From Massilia niastensis DSM 21313 (GTDB taxonomy: Bacteria; Pseudomonadota; Gammaproteobacteria; Burkholderiales; Burkholderiaceae_D): DNA of 64,000 nucleotides. Every line of letters starts with the position of its first letter. Positions within the stretch are counted from its first letter, which is position 1. The notes beneath the pieces are model-generated. The model saw nothing but the letters and a program-made list of their open reading frames with translations. It did not search any database and was not told the origin of the DNA. Position numbers and translations under genes: made by a program. The stretch lies in contig NZ_KB908110.1 in NCBI RefSeq assembly GCF_000382345.1, forward strand, positions 1-64,000, written 5' to 3'. Shown here in pieces: positions 34,695 to 44,143 of the stretch.

Positions 34695-37600
34695 ATGACG
34701 TTAAGAACTCATCTCGCTTCACGGAAATTCCATTGCCGCGCAACGCCGATCGCCATGGCGGTGGGCATCGCACTGTTGTCCCTTGCCAGCGCCCAGGCGC
34801 AAACCGCACCCGCCGAGCATCCATCCGAGAATCCGGCCGAGAAGAAAGCCGACACCAAGCAGGCGCAGACGGTGGTCGTGACCGGCTACCGCTACGCGAT
34901 CGAGAAGAGTCTCGACCAGAAGCGCGACGCCAACGCCATCGTCGAAGTGATCACCGCCGAAGATGTCGGCAAATTCCCCGACAAGAACGTGGCCGACGCG
35001 CTGCAGCGCGTGCCGGGTGTCATCGTCACCCGCGACGGCGGCGAGGGCAAGAACGTCAGCGTCCGCGGCCTGTCGTCGGAACTGACGCTGACCCAGCTGA
35101 ATGGCAATTACGTCGCCACGGCCGAATCCAACGGCGATCCTTCGCGTTCGTTCAACTACACGCTGATGCCGTCGAACATGCTGTCCAGCGCCGAACTGTA
35201 CAAGACGCCGGAAGCGCGCCTCGACGAAGGCGGCATCGGCGGCACGGTGGTCCTGCGCACGCGCCGTCCCCTGGACGTGGAATCCGGCAGCGGCTTCGTC
35301 AACGCCGAAGGCACCTGGGCCGACACGACCAAGAAGACCGACGGCCAGTTCTCCGGCCAGTATGCCTGGCACGACGAGAGCAAGCGCTTCGGCGTCCTGG
35401 TTGGCTATACCCAGCAGAAGCGCACCACGCGCACCATGGGCGCCAGCACCGAGAACTGGCAGTGGTACGGCGACAACTACAAGACCAATCCGGCCACCGA
35501 CGTCAACGGCAAGGAGTCGGACCTGACGTCCTACTGGTGGGGCCAGTCGGGCTTCTACGACCAGAACGGCAAGTACTACACCAATTTCATGATGCCGACC
35601 TCGGTCAACCTGGACGTCAAGACCGAGAAGCGCGAGCGCAAAGGCGGACAGCTGACCCTGCAGTTCAAGCCGGTCCGCAACCTGAACCTGACGGCCAATT
35701 ACTTCCGCTTCGACCTGTCGCAGAACTCCCAGACCAATACGCTCAAGGTGCCGGAGTGGAACATGGCCCGCTTCGACGGCGACGGCAACTGGCCCGGCGG
35801 CCGCCTGCTCGACGGCCTGAGCTTCGACCCCAGCGGCACCATCGTCACCGGCGCGCAATACAGCATCCACCCGGGCAAGGTCTACTATTGCAGCGGCGAG
35901 CAGGCCGCGGCGGGCGGCCTGGCCAATACCGGCGGCTTCGGTCCGGACGACTGCACCATTCCGACCCCGCAGATCACCGGCAGCTACAACCGCGAAAAAG
36001 CACGTTCGCAGGTGGCCGACTTCACCGCCGAATGGCGCGGCGAGAAGCTGGACGCCAGTTTCACGGCCGGCCGTACCTGGGCCAGCGGCGGTCCGGAGTT
36101 GCAATTCGGTATGCCAATCAAGCCGCGCCGCCAGAACGCCGACGGCAGCTGGGCCCTCGGCAACACCGCCAGCGCCTGGAGCACGGCCGGCACGCCGACG
36201 ATGACCTTCGCGCCGCAACTGATGGCGAACCTGCAGAACGGCATCGGCGAAATCGACCTCGGCTCGACCGAGTCGTCGTGGACCCGCAACAGCACCCAGC
36301 AGAAATACGCCCAGGCCGATTTCACCTGGCACAACGATGGCAGCTGGCTGGATTCGCTCCAGTTCGGCGCGAAATACCGTGACGGCGGCACCAGCCGCAG
36401 CACCGGCAACAACTACTGGGTATGCAAGGGCGCCGATCCGCGCGACTACGAGAAGCGCTACCAGGCCGGCTGCGATCCCACCGCCAACCGCTTCCAGCCG
36501 CAGTTCCTGTACCCGGGATCCCTGGGCAACCTCGCTGGCGGCATCAGCGCCAGCGCGTTCCCGGCGATCGACTATCCGGCCTACATCACCCACCTGAACT
36601 CGACCTACGGCGAGATGCAGACCCGCAACGAGGACAATTTCGTCTACCACGTCGACGAGAAGATTTCCTCGCTCTACCTGCAGGCCAACATCAGGACCGA
36701 GCGTCTGCGCGGCAACGTCGGCGTGCGCTACGTGCGCACCAGGCAGCATGCCGACTCGACCGACCAGGTCGAAAGCTTCAACGACTACTTCTACAACGGT
36801 CCCAACGGCGCCCCGGCGCCGTGCCAGGCGGGCGGCTTGCCGGCCGTCGGCGCGCCCGCCGGCTCCGGCTGCACCAGCGGCTTCACCAGGCTGCCGGACA
36901 GCACGGCGCGTGACAAGTCGTTCGTGGTCAGCGCGCTTGATCGCACCTATAACGACGTCCTGCCGAGCTTCAACCTTGCGTACGACCTGACCGAGAACCT
37001 GCTGCTGCGCGCGGCCGCGTCCAAGGTGGTTGCGCGTCCGAGCTACGGCGACATCGCCTTCCCCGGCGCCCTGAACCACTACAGCCAGGAATACGTCAAC
37101 GACCGCCGCCTGATCGGCGGCGGGGACCAGCAGGGCTGGTTCGGCTCGGGCAGCAACAAGAACCTGGAGCCGTACAAGGCCACCCAGTACGACCTGGGCC
37201 TGGAGTGGTACTTCGACCGCGGCTCGGTGCTCGGCGCCGGCCTGTTCCGCAAGAACGTCAGCAACTTCGCGGTGCCGGTGGTGATGGACGTCACGCTGGA
37301 CGTCGGCGGCCAGAGCGTGACGGTGCAGAACTACTCGACCAGTGCCGGCGGCCGCGACGCCGTGTCGGAAGGCGTCGAGCTGTACGCGCAGCACACCTTC
37401 GATTCCGGCATCGGTTTCCAGGTCAACTACACGTACAACAAGACCAACCAGGCGGCCATCACCCTCGAGGACGGCACCGAAGTCGGCAAGTCGCCGCTGG
37501 TCGGCAGCGCGAAGAACCAGGCCAATCTCACCGTGTTCTACTCGACCGAGAAGTTCCTGGCGCGCGCGTCGTACAACCGCCGCGGCGAAGTGGTGGATGG

Positions 37601-37817
37601 CCTGGTCAACGGCCTGAACGTCTACCAGGAGCCGTACAGCCAGGTCGACCTGAACGTGGCGTACAACTTCAGCAAGCAGCTGAGCCTGACTGCTTCGGTG
37701 CTCAACCTGACCAAGGAAGAGAGCCGCTCGCACCTCGGCAACGACACCAAGGACCGCTTCTACTCCAACGGCTACGCCGGCCGTATCGCGTACGTGGGCC
37801 TGAACTACAAGTTCTGA
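34695..37817 (+). CDS. TonB-dependent receptor, carbohydrate-locus (Caulobacter/Xanthomonas) type
   Basis: 1040 residues, typical of the large glycan-associated receptors. The signal peptide ends at ASAQAQ. The TonB box region contains AQTVVVTGYRYAIEKSLDQKRDANAIVEVITAEDVGKFPDKNVADALQRVPGV, the plug signature of this subfamily (about 55-110). The barrel ends IAYVGLNYKF. Such receptors import oligosaccharides, here probably mannose-containing, for GH92 enzymes encoded downstream. ATG at 34695 has AGGAGA six bases upstream. A hairpin separates it from the next gene. Confidence 0.9.
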   Translation: MTLRTHLASRKFHCRATPIAMAVGIALLSLASAQAQTAPAEHPSENPAEKKADTKQAQTVVVTGYRYAIEKSLDQKRDANAIVEVITAEDVGKFPDKNVADALQRVPGVIVTRDGGEGKNVSVRGLSSELTLTQLNGNYVATAESNGDPSRSFNYTLMPSNMLSSAELYKTPEARLDEGGIGGTVVLRTRRPLDVESGSGFVNAEGTWADTTKKTDGQFSGQYAWHDESKRFGVLVGYTQQKRTTRTMGASTENWQWYGDNYKTNPATDVNGKESDLTSYWWGQSGFYDQNGKYYTNFMMPTSVNLDVKTEKRERKGGQLTLQFKPVRNLNLTANYFRFDLSQNSQTNTLKVPEWNMARFDGDGNWPGGRLLDGLSFDPSGTIVTGAQYSIHPGKVYYCSGEQAAAGGLANTGGFGPDDCTIPTPQITGSYNREKARSQVADFTAEWRGEKLDASFTAGRTWASGGPELQFGMPIKPRRQNADGSWALGNTASAWSTAGTPTMTFAPQLMANLQNGIGEIDLGSTESSWTRNSTQQKYAQADFTWHNDGSWLDSLQFGAKYRDGGTSRSTGNNYWVCKGADPRDYEKRYQAGCDPTANRFQPQFLYPGSLGNLAGGISASAFPAIDYPAYITHLNSTYGEMQTRNEDNFVYHVDEKISSLYLQANIRTERLRGNVGVRYVRTRQHADSTDQVESFNDYFYNGPNGAPAPCQAGGLPAVGAPAGSGCTSGFTRLPDSTARDKSFVVSALDRTYNDVLPSFNLAYDLTENLLLRAAASKVVARPSYGDIAFPGALNHYSQEYVNDRRLIGGGDQQGWFGSGSNKNLEPYKATQYDLGLEWYFDRGSVLGAGLFRKNVSNFAVPVVMDVTLDVGGQSVTVQNYSTSAGGRDAVSEGVELYAQHTFDSGIGFQVNYTYNKTNQAAITLEDGTEVGKSPLVGSAKNQANLTVFYSTEKFLARASYNRRGEVVDGLVNGLNVYQEPYSQVDLNVAYNFSKQLSLTASVLNLTKEESRSHLGNDTKDRFYSNGYAGRIAYVGLNYKF

Positions 37818-37863
37818 GCCTCGGTCCTCCCCGCGCCGCAGGGCAGGGGAGTTCTCTGCGACC

Positions 37864-37888
37864 GCTTTGCCTGCCCCGCAGGCAAAGC
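37864..37888. terminator. Intercistronic hairpin after the receptor gene
   Basis: GCTTTGCCTGC-CCC-GCAGGCAAAGC is a perfect 11-bp stem with a 3-nt loop, without a T-run. It may protect the receptor mRNA 3' end or weaken read-through into the halogenase gene, so that receptor is made in excess. Confidence 0.6.
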
Positions 37889-37922
37889 CTTCCTCGTTGA
37901 ACGACGCAATGGATATGCACCA

Positions 37923-39443
37923 ATGAACACGCATGAGCGTATCAGCAGTATCACCATCGTCGGCGGCGGCAGCGCCGGCTGGATGGCCGCCGCGGCCCTG
38001 GCCACCTACCTGGGCAAGGGCGCCTCGATCCGCCTGGTCGAGTCCGAGGAGATCGGCATCGTCGGCGTGGGCGAGGCCAGCGTGCCGCACATCCGGCACT
38101 TCAACGGACAATGGCTCGGCATCGACGAAGCCGAGTTCGTCAAGCGCACCCAGGGCACGATCAAGCTCGGCATCCAGTTCAATGACTGGGGCCGCATCGG
38201 CGACAGCTATATCCATGGCTTCGGCGCCATCGGCCGTTCGCTGGGGCCGCTGCCGTTCCACCAGTTCTGGCTCAAGCTGCGCCTGGCCGGGCGCGCGGCG
38301 CCGATCGGCGAATATTCGCCGCAGACCGTGATGGCGCCACTGGGCAGGTTCGCGCCCGGCGACAGGAATGCGCCGGCGCATTCGCCGCTGGCCGACATCG
38401 CCTATGCCTATCATTTCGACGCCACCCTGTACGCGCGCTTCCTGCGCGAACTGGCGCAGCAGCGCGGCGTCCAGCGCATCGAAGGCAGGATCGTCGGCGT
38501 GAACCAGCGCGCCGGCGACGGCTTCATCGAATCGGTGACGCTGGAAAGCGGCCAGGTCGTCGACGGCGCACTGTTCATCGACTGCTCCGGTTTCCGCGGG
38601 CTGCTGATCGAAGAAACGCTCAAGACCGGCTACCTCGACTGGTCGCACTGGTTGCCGTGCGACCGCGCGATGGCGGTGCCGAGCGAGCGCGTCGATCCCA
38701 TCACGCCCTATACGCGCGCCAGCGCGCGGCCGGCGGGGTGGCAGTGGCGCATTCCGCTGCAGCACCGCACCGGCAATGGCTATGTGTATGCGAGCCGGCA
38801 CGTCAGCGACGACGAGGCCGCAGCGACCTTGCTGGCGAACCTGGACGGCAGGGCGCTGGCCGACCCGCGTGCGCTGCGCTTCACCACCGGCATGCGCCGC
38901 AAGTCCTGGAACAGGAATGTGGTGGCGCTGGGCCTGGCCAGCGGCTTTCTCGAGCCGCTCGAGTCGACCAGCATCTACCTGGCCCAGTCGGGCATCACCC
39001 GCTTGCTGGGCCTGTTCCCGAAGCGCGACGTCAGTCCACTGCTGGCGGAACGCTACAACCGCGAATCCGTGTTCGAGTACGAGCGGATCCGGGATTTCCT
39101 GATCCTGCACTACCACGCGACCGAACGCGACGACACGCCGTTCTGGGACCAGTGCCGCACGATGGACATTCCGGACAGCTTGCGCGAGACGATCGACCTG
39201 TTCCGCAGCGACGGGCGCTACTTCCGCAACGGCGAGGATTTCTTCGCGCTGCCGAGCTGGGTCCAGGTGATGCTGGGCCAGCGCATCGTCCCGCAAGGCT
39301 ACCACCCGATCGTGGACGAGATGCCCGAGGACAGGCTGGTCGAGCATGTCGAGGACATGCGCGCGATGCTGGCGCATGCCGTCGCCGCCATGCCGACGCA
39401 CCGGGAATGGATCGACCGGTACTGGAAGGCGCCCGCGCCATGA
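37923..39443 (+). CDS. Flavin-dependent tryptophan-halogenase-like protein
   Basis: 506 residues. FAD-binding GGGSAGW at 14-20, the IGIVGVGEASVP segment, Lys81 in GTIKLGIQF (position of the catalytic Lys of PrnA-type halogenases), the WQWRIP motif, and FLEPLESTSIYL with the conserved Glu are all present, so the active-site set seems intact. Proteins of this branch occur next to TonB receptors in sugar-utilisation loci of Caulobacter and Xanthomonas relatives and their substrate is not known. No tryptophan or natural-product genes accompany it. The stop overlaps an upstream candidate start of the next gene by ATGA. Confidence 0.85.
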   Translation: MNTHERISSITIVGGGSAGWMAAAALATYLGKGASIRLVESEEIGIVGVGEASVPHIRHFNGQWLGIDEAEFVKRTQGTIKLGIQFNDWGRIGDSYIHGFGAIGRSLGPLPFHQFWLKLRLAGRAAPIGEYSPQTVMAPLGRFAPGDRNAPAHSPLADIAYAYHFDATLYARFLRELAQQRGVQRIEGRIVGVNQRAGDGFIESVTLESGQVVDGALFIDCSGFRGLLIEETLKTGYLDWSHWLPCDRAMAVPSERVDPITPYTRASARPAGWQWRIPLQHRTGNGYVYASRHVSDDEAAATLLANLDGRALADPRALRFTTGMRRKSWNRNVVALGLASGFLEPLESTSIYLAQSGITRLLGLFPKRDVSPLLAERYNRESVFEYERIRDFLILHYHATERDDTPFWDQCRTMDIPDSLRETIDLFRSDGRYFRNGEDFFALPSWVQVMLGQRIVPQGYHPIVDEMPEDRLVEHVEDMRAMLAHAVAAMPTHREWIDRYWKAPAP

Positions 39444-39511
39444 GCAGCCATCCGCGCGCCGGCCGACGCCGTGCAAGCCAACACCCCTTCACCCAGGAGC
39501 CCCTCCGCACC

Positions 39512-42500
39512 ATGACGCAGACGCAGACCGTGCCCCAGGCACGACAAGCAGCACAGAGAAACCTTTCTGCTCGACCAATGTGGGTATCGACCGTGGCGAT
39601 GCTGCTCGCCTGCACCACCGCCGGCGCGGCCGACACCCGCTTCTCGACCTCCTTCGAATCCGGCGATCCCGCGCCCGCCACCCTGGCAGGCGAGGGAGTG
39701 CGCGTGGAGCTGGGCGACGGTCCGGAACGCCCCTATGCGGCCAAGCCGCGCGCGGGCTACAGCGGCGCCCGCGCCCTGCGCTACAGCGCCGGCGGCAGCG
39801 GAGGCCGCCTGCAGCTGTTCCCGGTCGACATCGTGATCGGCGACGACACGACGCTGTCGTGGAAGGTGTTGCCGGAGATCGTGGAAGGCGATGCCGGCGC
39901 CTCCACCGGCGTCTCCCTGGATCTGGTGTTCGACGATGGGCAGCGGCTGTCAGGCACGGCCTTGCGCGACAATCACGGCGTGCGCCCCGGCGCGGCCGGC
40001 CAGGCGCAGTCGAAGACGCTGTATCCGCAGCAGTGGGCGCACAAGGCGGTCAGGCTGGGCGAACTGAAAGGGCGCCGCATCAGGGCGATCGAGCTGGAAC
40101 TGCGGCACGGGTCCGGCGCTGGGGCCGTGACTCGCGCCAGCGGCTGGCTCGACGACATCGCCATCGGCGAGCAGGCGCGCAGCGCGGCCACGCGCCCCTC
40201 CGATCATGTGCTGACCACCCGCGGCACCCAGGCGAATGGCACTTTCTCGCGCGGCAATAACATTCCCGCCACGGCGATGCCGCATGGCTTCAACTTCTGG
40301 ACGCCGGTCACCGACGCGGGCACGCTGGGCTGGCTGTACCGCTGGAACGAACAGAATGGCGCGGATAACCGGCCGCGGCTGCAGGCGCTGTCCCTCAGCC
40401 ACCAGCCCAGTCCGTGGATGGGCGACCGCCAGACTTTCCAGGTGATGCCTTCGGCCGCGCGCGGCCGCCCCGACGCCGACCGGGCGCGCCGCGCGCTGCC
40501 GTTCTCGCACGACCGCGAACTCGCCCGGCCGCACACCTACCGGGTGGACTTCGACAACGGCATCCGCGCCGAGATCGCGCCGAGCGAACGGGCGGCGATC
40601 TTCCGGTTCCGCTTCCCGCGCGAGGCCGATGCCAATCTATTGTTCGACAACGTCGACCATCGCGGCGGCCTGACGCTGGATGCGGCCACCCAGACCCTGC
40701 GCGGTTACACCGACACCCGCAGCGGCCTGTCGAATGGCGCCGCGCGCATGTTCGTGTTCGCGCGCTTCGACCAGCGCTGGCAGGACAGCGGCGCACTCGA
40801 GACCGGCCGGCCCACGGGCTACATCAAGTTCGCCGCCGCCGATGGCGAAGTACGCATGCGCATCGCCACCTCGCTGATCTCGGTCGAACAGGCGCAGCGC
40901 AACCTCGACCAGGAGATCGGCGGCGCCGGATTCGAGGCCGTGCGCGAGCGCGCGCAGGCGGCCTGGGACGCCCGGCTCGGCCGCGTGCGGGTCCAGGGCG
41001 CCAGCGACGACCAGCTGACCACGATCTATTCCAATCTCTACCGCCTGTTCCTGTATCCGAACGTGGCGCACGAAAACGTCGGCAGCCCTGATCGTCCCGA
41101 CTGGCGCCATGCCGACCAGAGCAACTGGCTTGGCACGCACAGCGGCGGCGACGCGCTGCGCAGCTCGGCGCCGGTCCGCGCCGGCAAGACCTACGTCAAC
41201 AACGGCTTCTGGGACACCTTCCGCACGACCTGGCCCGCGTACGCGCTGTTCGCGCCGGAGCGCGCCGGCGAGATGATCGACGGCTTCCTGCAGCAATACC
41301 GCGACGGCGGCTGGATCGCGCGCTGGTCCTCGCCGGGCTATGCGGACCTGATGGTCGGCACCAGTTCCGACGTGGCCTTCGCCGATGCATGGCTCAAGGG
41401 CGTGCGCGGATTCGATGCGCACCAGGCCTACGAGGCCGCCTTGCGGAACGCGACCGCCGTGCCCCCGGTGTCGAATGTCGGCCGCAAGGGACTGGCGCGC
41501 TCGATGTACCGCGGCTACGTGGATGCTTCCGTCCACGAGGGCTTGTCGTGGACGCTGGAGGGCGCACTCAACGACTTCGGCCTCGCGCAGTTCGCGACGG
41601 CCCTGGCCGGCGAGGAAGGAAACCCGGCGCGTGCGCGCCGCTACCGGGAGGAAGCCGACTACTTCCGGGCCCGGGCCGCGGACTACGTGCACCTGTTCGA
41701 TCCGGCCACCGGCTTCTTCCGCGGCCGCGACGCCAGGGGACAGTGGCTGCAGCCGGCAGCCGGCTTCGAGCCGCGCCGCTGGGGCGGGGACTACACCGAG
41801 GCCAACGCGTGGAACTTCGCCTTCACCGTGCCCCACGACGCCGAAGGACTCGCGACCTTGCTGGGCGGACGCGACACGCTTGCGCGCCGGCTGGACGAAT
41901 TCTTCGCCACCGCGGAAACCGCCGAGCCCCGGTTTTCCGGCAGCTACGGCCAGGTGATCCACGAAATGACCGAAGCGCGCGACGTGCGCATGGGCATGTA
42001 CGCCCACAGCAACCAGCCTTCGCACCACATCCCCTGGATGTACGTCGCCGCCGGCCAGCCGTGGCAGACCCAGCGCATCACGCGCGAGGCGCTGGCCCGG
42101 CTCTACCTCGGCAGCGAAATCGGCCAGGGCTATGCGGGCGACGAGGACAACGGCGAGATGTCGGCCTGGTACACCTTCGCGATGCTGGGGCTGTATCCCT
42201 TGCGGATGGGCGCCCCGGAATACGTGATCGGCTCGCCCGCCTTCGACCGGGTCGAGGTCCGCCTGGACAACGGACGCACGCTTACCGTCATTGCACACGG
42301 CAATGGCCCCGCCCAGGTCTACGTGCAATCGCTCAAGGTCAACGGCAAGCCCTGGCCGCGGCCCTGGATCCACCACAAGGACATCGCCGCCGGCGCCACC
42401 CTGGAATTCGTGATGGGCAGCACGCCGTCGTCCTGGGGCAGCGATGCCGGCGCCTTGCCTGGCTCGATGAGCGCGCCCGGTGTGCGGCCCGCAAGCGTCA

Positions 42501-42946
42501 AGGACCGCTCCGGCAGGGCGGAGGCGGTCACCCTGGACGGCGAGCGCACTGCGGGCGCGCTGGTCGACGACGATGCCTCGACCTCGCTATCGCTGCAGGC
42601 CCGCTCGAACGTCGGCTTCGCCTTCGCCGATCCCGCCGCGATCAGCCACTACACCATCACCGGTGGCAAGGCGCCGCCGCACAACCTGGCCTGGGCGCTC
42701 GAAGGCCGCAACGGCAAGGGCCGCTGGACCGTGCTGGACCGGCGGCGCCAGGAGCGCTTCACCTGGGAGCGGCAACTGCGTCCGTTCCGCGTCGCCAGGC
42801 CGGGCGCGTATCGCGAGTACCGGCTGCGGTTCGAGAACGGGGCGACGTTCGAGCTGGCCGAGCTGGAGCTGCTGGAGTCCGGCGCAAGCGCGCCGGCGCC
42901 AGGCGCGGCGCCGGACATCCGGCCTGCGTTTACTAAAATCCGCTAA
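39512..42946 (+). CDS. GH92 family alpha-mannosidase with N-terminal accessory domain
   Basis: 1144 residues from ATG 39512; ATG 39440 (ATGA overlap with the halogenase) is an alternative, and the signal peptide core is MWVSTVAMLLACTTAGA. Residues about 45-220 form a beta-rich accessory, perhaps carbohydrate-binding, domain. The GH92 part follows with SSPGYADLMVGTSSDVAF, YTEANAWNFAFTVPHD (general acid Glu), HSNQPSHHIPWMYVAAG and GDEDNGEMSAWYTFAMLGLYP (calcium-dependent base region). Another beta domain closes the protein. GH92 are calcium-dependent exo-alpha-mannosidases; the export signal suggests the periplasm. Confidence 0.88.
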   Translation: MTQTQTVPQARQAAQRNLSARPMWVSTVAMLLACTTAGAADTRFSTSFESGDPAPATLAGEGVRVELGDGPERPYAAKPRAGYSGARALRYSAGGSGGRLQLFPVDIVIGDDTTLSWKVLPEIVEGDAGASTGVSLDLVFDDGQRLSGTALRDNHGVRPGAAGQAQSKTLYPQQWAHKAVRLGELKGRRIRAIELELRHGSGAGAVTRASGWLDDIAIGEQARSAATRPSDHVLTTRGTQANGTFSRGNNIPATAMPHGFNFWTPVTDAGTLGWLYRWNEQNGADNRPRLQALSLSHQPSPWMGDRQTFQVMPSAARGRPDADRARRALPFSHDRELARPHTYRVDFDNGIRAEIAPSERAAIFRFRFPREADANLLFDNVDHRGGLTLDAATQTLRGYTDTRSGLSNGAARMFVFARFDQRWQDSGALETGRPTGYIKFAAADGEVRMRIATSLISVEQAQRNLDQEIGGAGFEAVRERAQAAWDARLGRVRVQGASDDQLTTIYSNLYRLFLYPNVAHENVGSPDRPDWRHADQSNWLGTHSGGDALRSSAPVRAGKTYVNNGFWDTFRTTWPAYALFAPERAGEMIDGFLQQYRDGGWIARWSSPGYADLMVGTSSDVAFADAWLKGVRGFDAHQAYEAALRNATAVPPVSNVGRKGLARSMYRGYVDASVHEGLSWTLEGALNDFGLAQFATALAGEEGNPARARRYREEADYFRARAADYVHLFDPATGFFRGRDARGQWLQPAAGFEPRRWGGDYTEANAWNFAFTVPHDAEGLATLLGGRDTLARRLDEFFATAETAEPRFSGSYGQVIHEMTEARDVRMGMYAHSNQPSHHIPWMYVAAGQPWQTQRITREALARLYLGSEIGQGYAGDEDNGEMSAWYTFAMLGLYPLRMGAPEYVIGSPAFDRVEVRLDNGRTLTVIAHGNGPAQVYVQSLKVNGKPWPRPWIHHKDIAAGATLEFVMGSTPSSWGSDAGALPGSMSAPGVRPASVKDRSGRAEAVTLDGERTAGALVDDDASTSLSLQARSNVGFAFADPAAISHYTITGGKAPPHNLAWALEGRNGKGRWTVLDRRRQERFTWERQLRPFRVARPGAYREYRLRFENGATFELAELELLESGASAPAPGAAPDIRPAFTKIR
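42928..42938. promoter_or_regulatory. GTTTA-N-TAAA operator upstream of the lacI-type gene
   Basis: GTTTACTAAAA lies in the last codons of the first GH92 gene, about 75 bp upstream of the predicted start of the next transcript. It matches the palindrome at 10 of 11 positions. Confidence 0.55.
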
Positions 42947-42971
42947 AAAGCGCGCCGAATGGCTGCATTGG

Positions 42972-43001
42972 TTGACGCTCTCGAGAAGCGGCTGATATAA
43001 A
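42972..43001 (+). promoter_or_regulatory. Sigma-70 promoter of the regulator-isomerase-kinase operon
   Basis: TTGACG (42972-42977) and TATAAA (42996-43001) are spaced 18 bp. The start is expected near 43008. Confidence 0.65.
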
Positions 43002-43062
43002 ACCAGCTATAAGCAGACGCGAGCGAACGACCCGCCTGACGCCTGACAACGCAGCCATGAGC

Positions 43063-43073
43063 GTTTAATAAAC
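43063..43073. promoter_or_regulatory. Perfect GTTTA-N-TAAAC operator in the leader of the lacI-type gene
   Basis: GTTTAATAAAC is a perfect odd-centred palindrome about 60 bp downstream of the predicted start. Its distance to the upstream site is 135 bp, one helical turn more than the pair at the receptor promoter. Confidence 0.65.
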
Positions 43074-43138
43074 CAGATATTGGAGACATGTATGCACTCG
43101 ATTTCGATGCATGGCTCGCTTCGCCCGGAGGCGCAGCC

Positions 43139-44122
43139 GTGAGCCAGGTCACACTGCGCGACATCGCGGGCGCCACCGGAATGTCGATCGGCACGGTGTC
43201 GCGCGCGCTGAAGAACCAGGCCGGCATGACCGAGGCGACGCGCGACAAGGTGCGCGAGGCCGCCCTGCGGCTGGGCTACGACCTCGGGCAGCTGAAGAAG
43301 GGGCGCATCCGGCGCATTGCCTTCCTGCTGCACAGCCAGCACAACACGCTGGCCTCCAGCCCGTTCTTTTCGCCGGTGCTGCACGGCGCGGAAGAGGCAT
43401 GCCGGCGCGAGGGCGTGGCCCTGTCCTTCATCGCGGTCGGCCCGGCGGAGCCGGTGCTGGGGCAGATCCGGCTGCACCAGGCCGATGCCATCCTGTGCGC
43501 CGGCTTCTTCGAACCGGAAGTGCTGGTTGCCCTGCAGGAAGTCGGCAAGCCGATCGTGCTGGTGGACATGCACCGGCGCGGTTTTACCTCGGTCAACCCG
43601 GACAATATGCGCGGCGGCTACCTGGCCACCCAGCACCTGCTGCGCTGTGGCCGCAAGCGCATCGCCATGCTGTCCGGCTCGCTGGCCCACTACAGCATCC
43701 AGCAACGCAACCGCGGCTTCCGCCAGGCCCTGTTCGATGCCAGGGTCCACGCCGATCCGGACCTGGAAGTCATCGTGCCGGCCATGGAAGGCGACGAGGG
43801 CGTGGTGGAAGCCATGCGCAGCCTGCTCAGCCTGCCAAAGCCGGCCGATGCGGTCTTTTGCTACAACGACAGCACGGCGCTGGCGGCCATGAAGTACTGC
43901 CTGAACGAGGGCATGAAGATTCCGCACGACCTCGCCATAGTCGGCTTCGACGACATCGCCGCCGCCTCGGCCGCCATTCCCCCGCTCAGCACGGTGCGCG
44001 TGGACAAGGAAGCGCTGGGGCGGGCCGGGGTCGAACTGCTGCTCCAGAAACCAGACGACAACCCATCCCAGATAACCCTGCCAGTCGACATCATCGTGCG
44101 CGAAAGCAGTTTCGACGACTAG
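43139..44122 (+). CDS. LacI family transcriptional regulator of the mannoside locus
   Basis: 327 residues from GTG 43139, which has GGAGG eight bases upstream and opens right at the LacI helix-turn-helix (VTLRDIAGATGMSIGTVSRALKNQAGM). ATG 43088, 17 codons earlier, is possible but its GGAGA is too close. The hinge helix is followed by a periplasmic-binding-type sugar domain (IAFLLHSQHNTLASSPFFSPVLHGAEEA, FDDIAAASAAIPPLSTVRVDKEALGRAGVELLLQ). It probably represses its own operon and the receptor operon through GTTTA-N-TAAAC sites until a mannose derivative binds. Confidence 0.9.
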   Translation: MSQVTLRDIAGATGMSIGTVSRALKNQAGMTEATRDKVREAALRLGYDLGQLKKGRIRRIAFLLHSQHNTLASSPFFSPVLHGAEEACRREGVALSFIAVGPAEPVLGQIRLHQADAILCAGFFEPEVLVALQEVGKPIVLVDMHRRGFTSVNPDNMRGGYLATQHLLRCGRKRIAMLSGSLAHYSIQQRNRGFRQALFDARVHADPDLEVIVPAMEGDEGVVEAMRSLLSLPKPADAVFCYNDSTALAAMKYCLNEGMKIPHDLAIVGFDDIAAASAAIPPLSTVRVDKEALGRAGVELLLQKPDDNPSQITLPVDIIVRESSFDD

Positions 44123-44143
44123 CGCACGCCTTACCAGCCCACC

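Noticed and set aside
38657..39439. In-frame 5' extension of the first GH92 gene
   Set aside because: It overlaps the halogenase gene in another frame and reads as Arg-rich nonsense; the signal peptide appears only after 39512.
34719..39476. A 1585-codon open frame on the minus strand
   Set aside because: It is antisense to the TonB receptor and halogenase genes, which have clear families. High GC leaves long antisense frames open; composition and lack of motifs mark it as a shadow.
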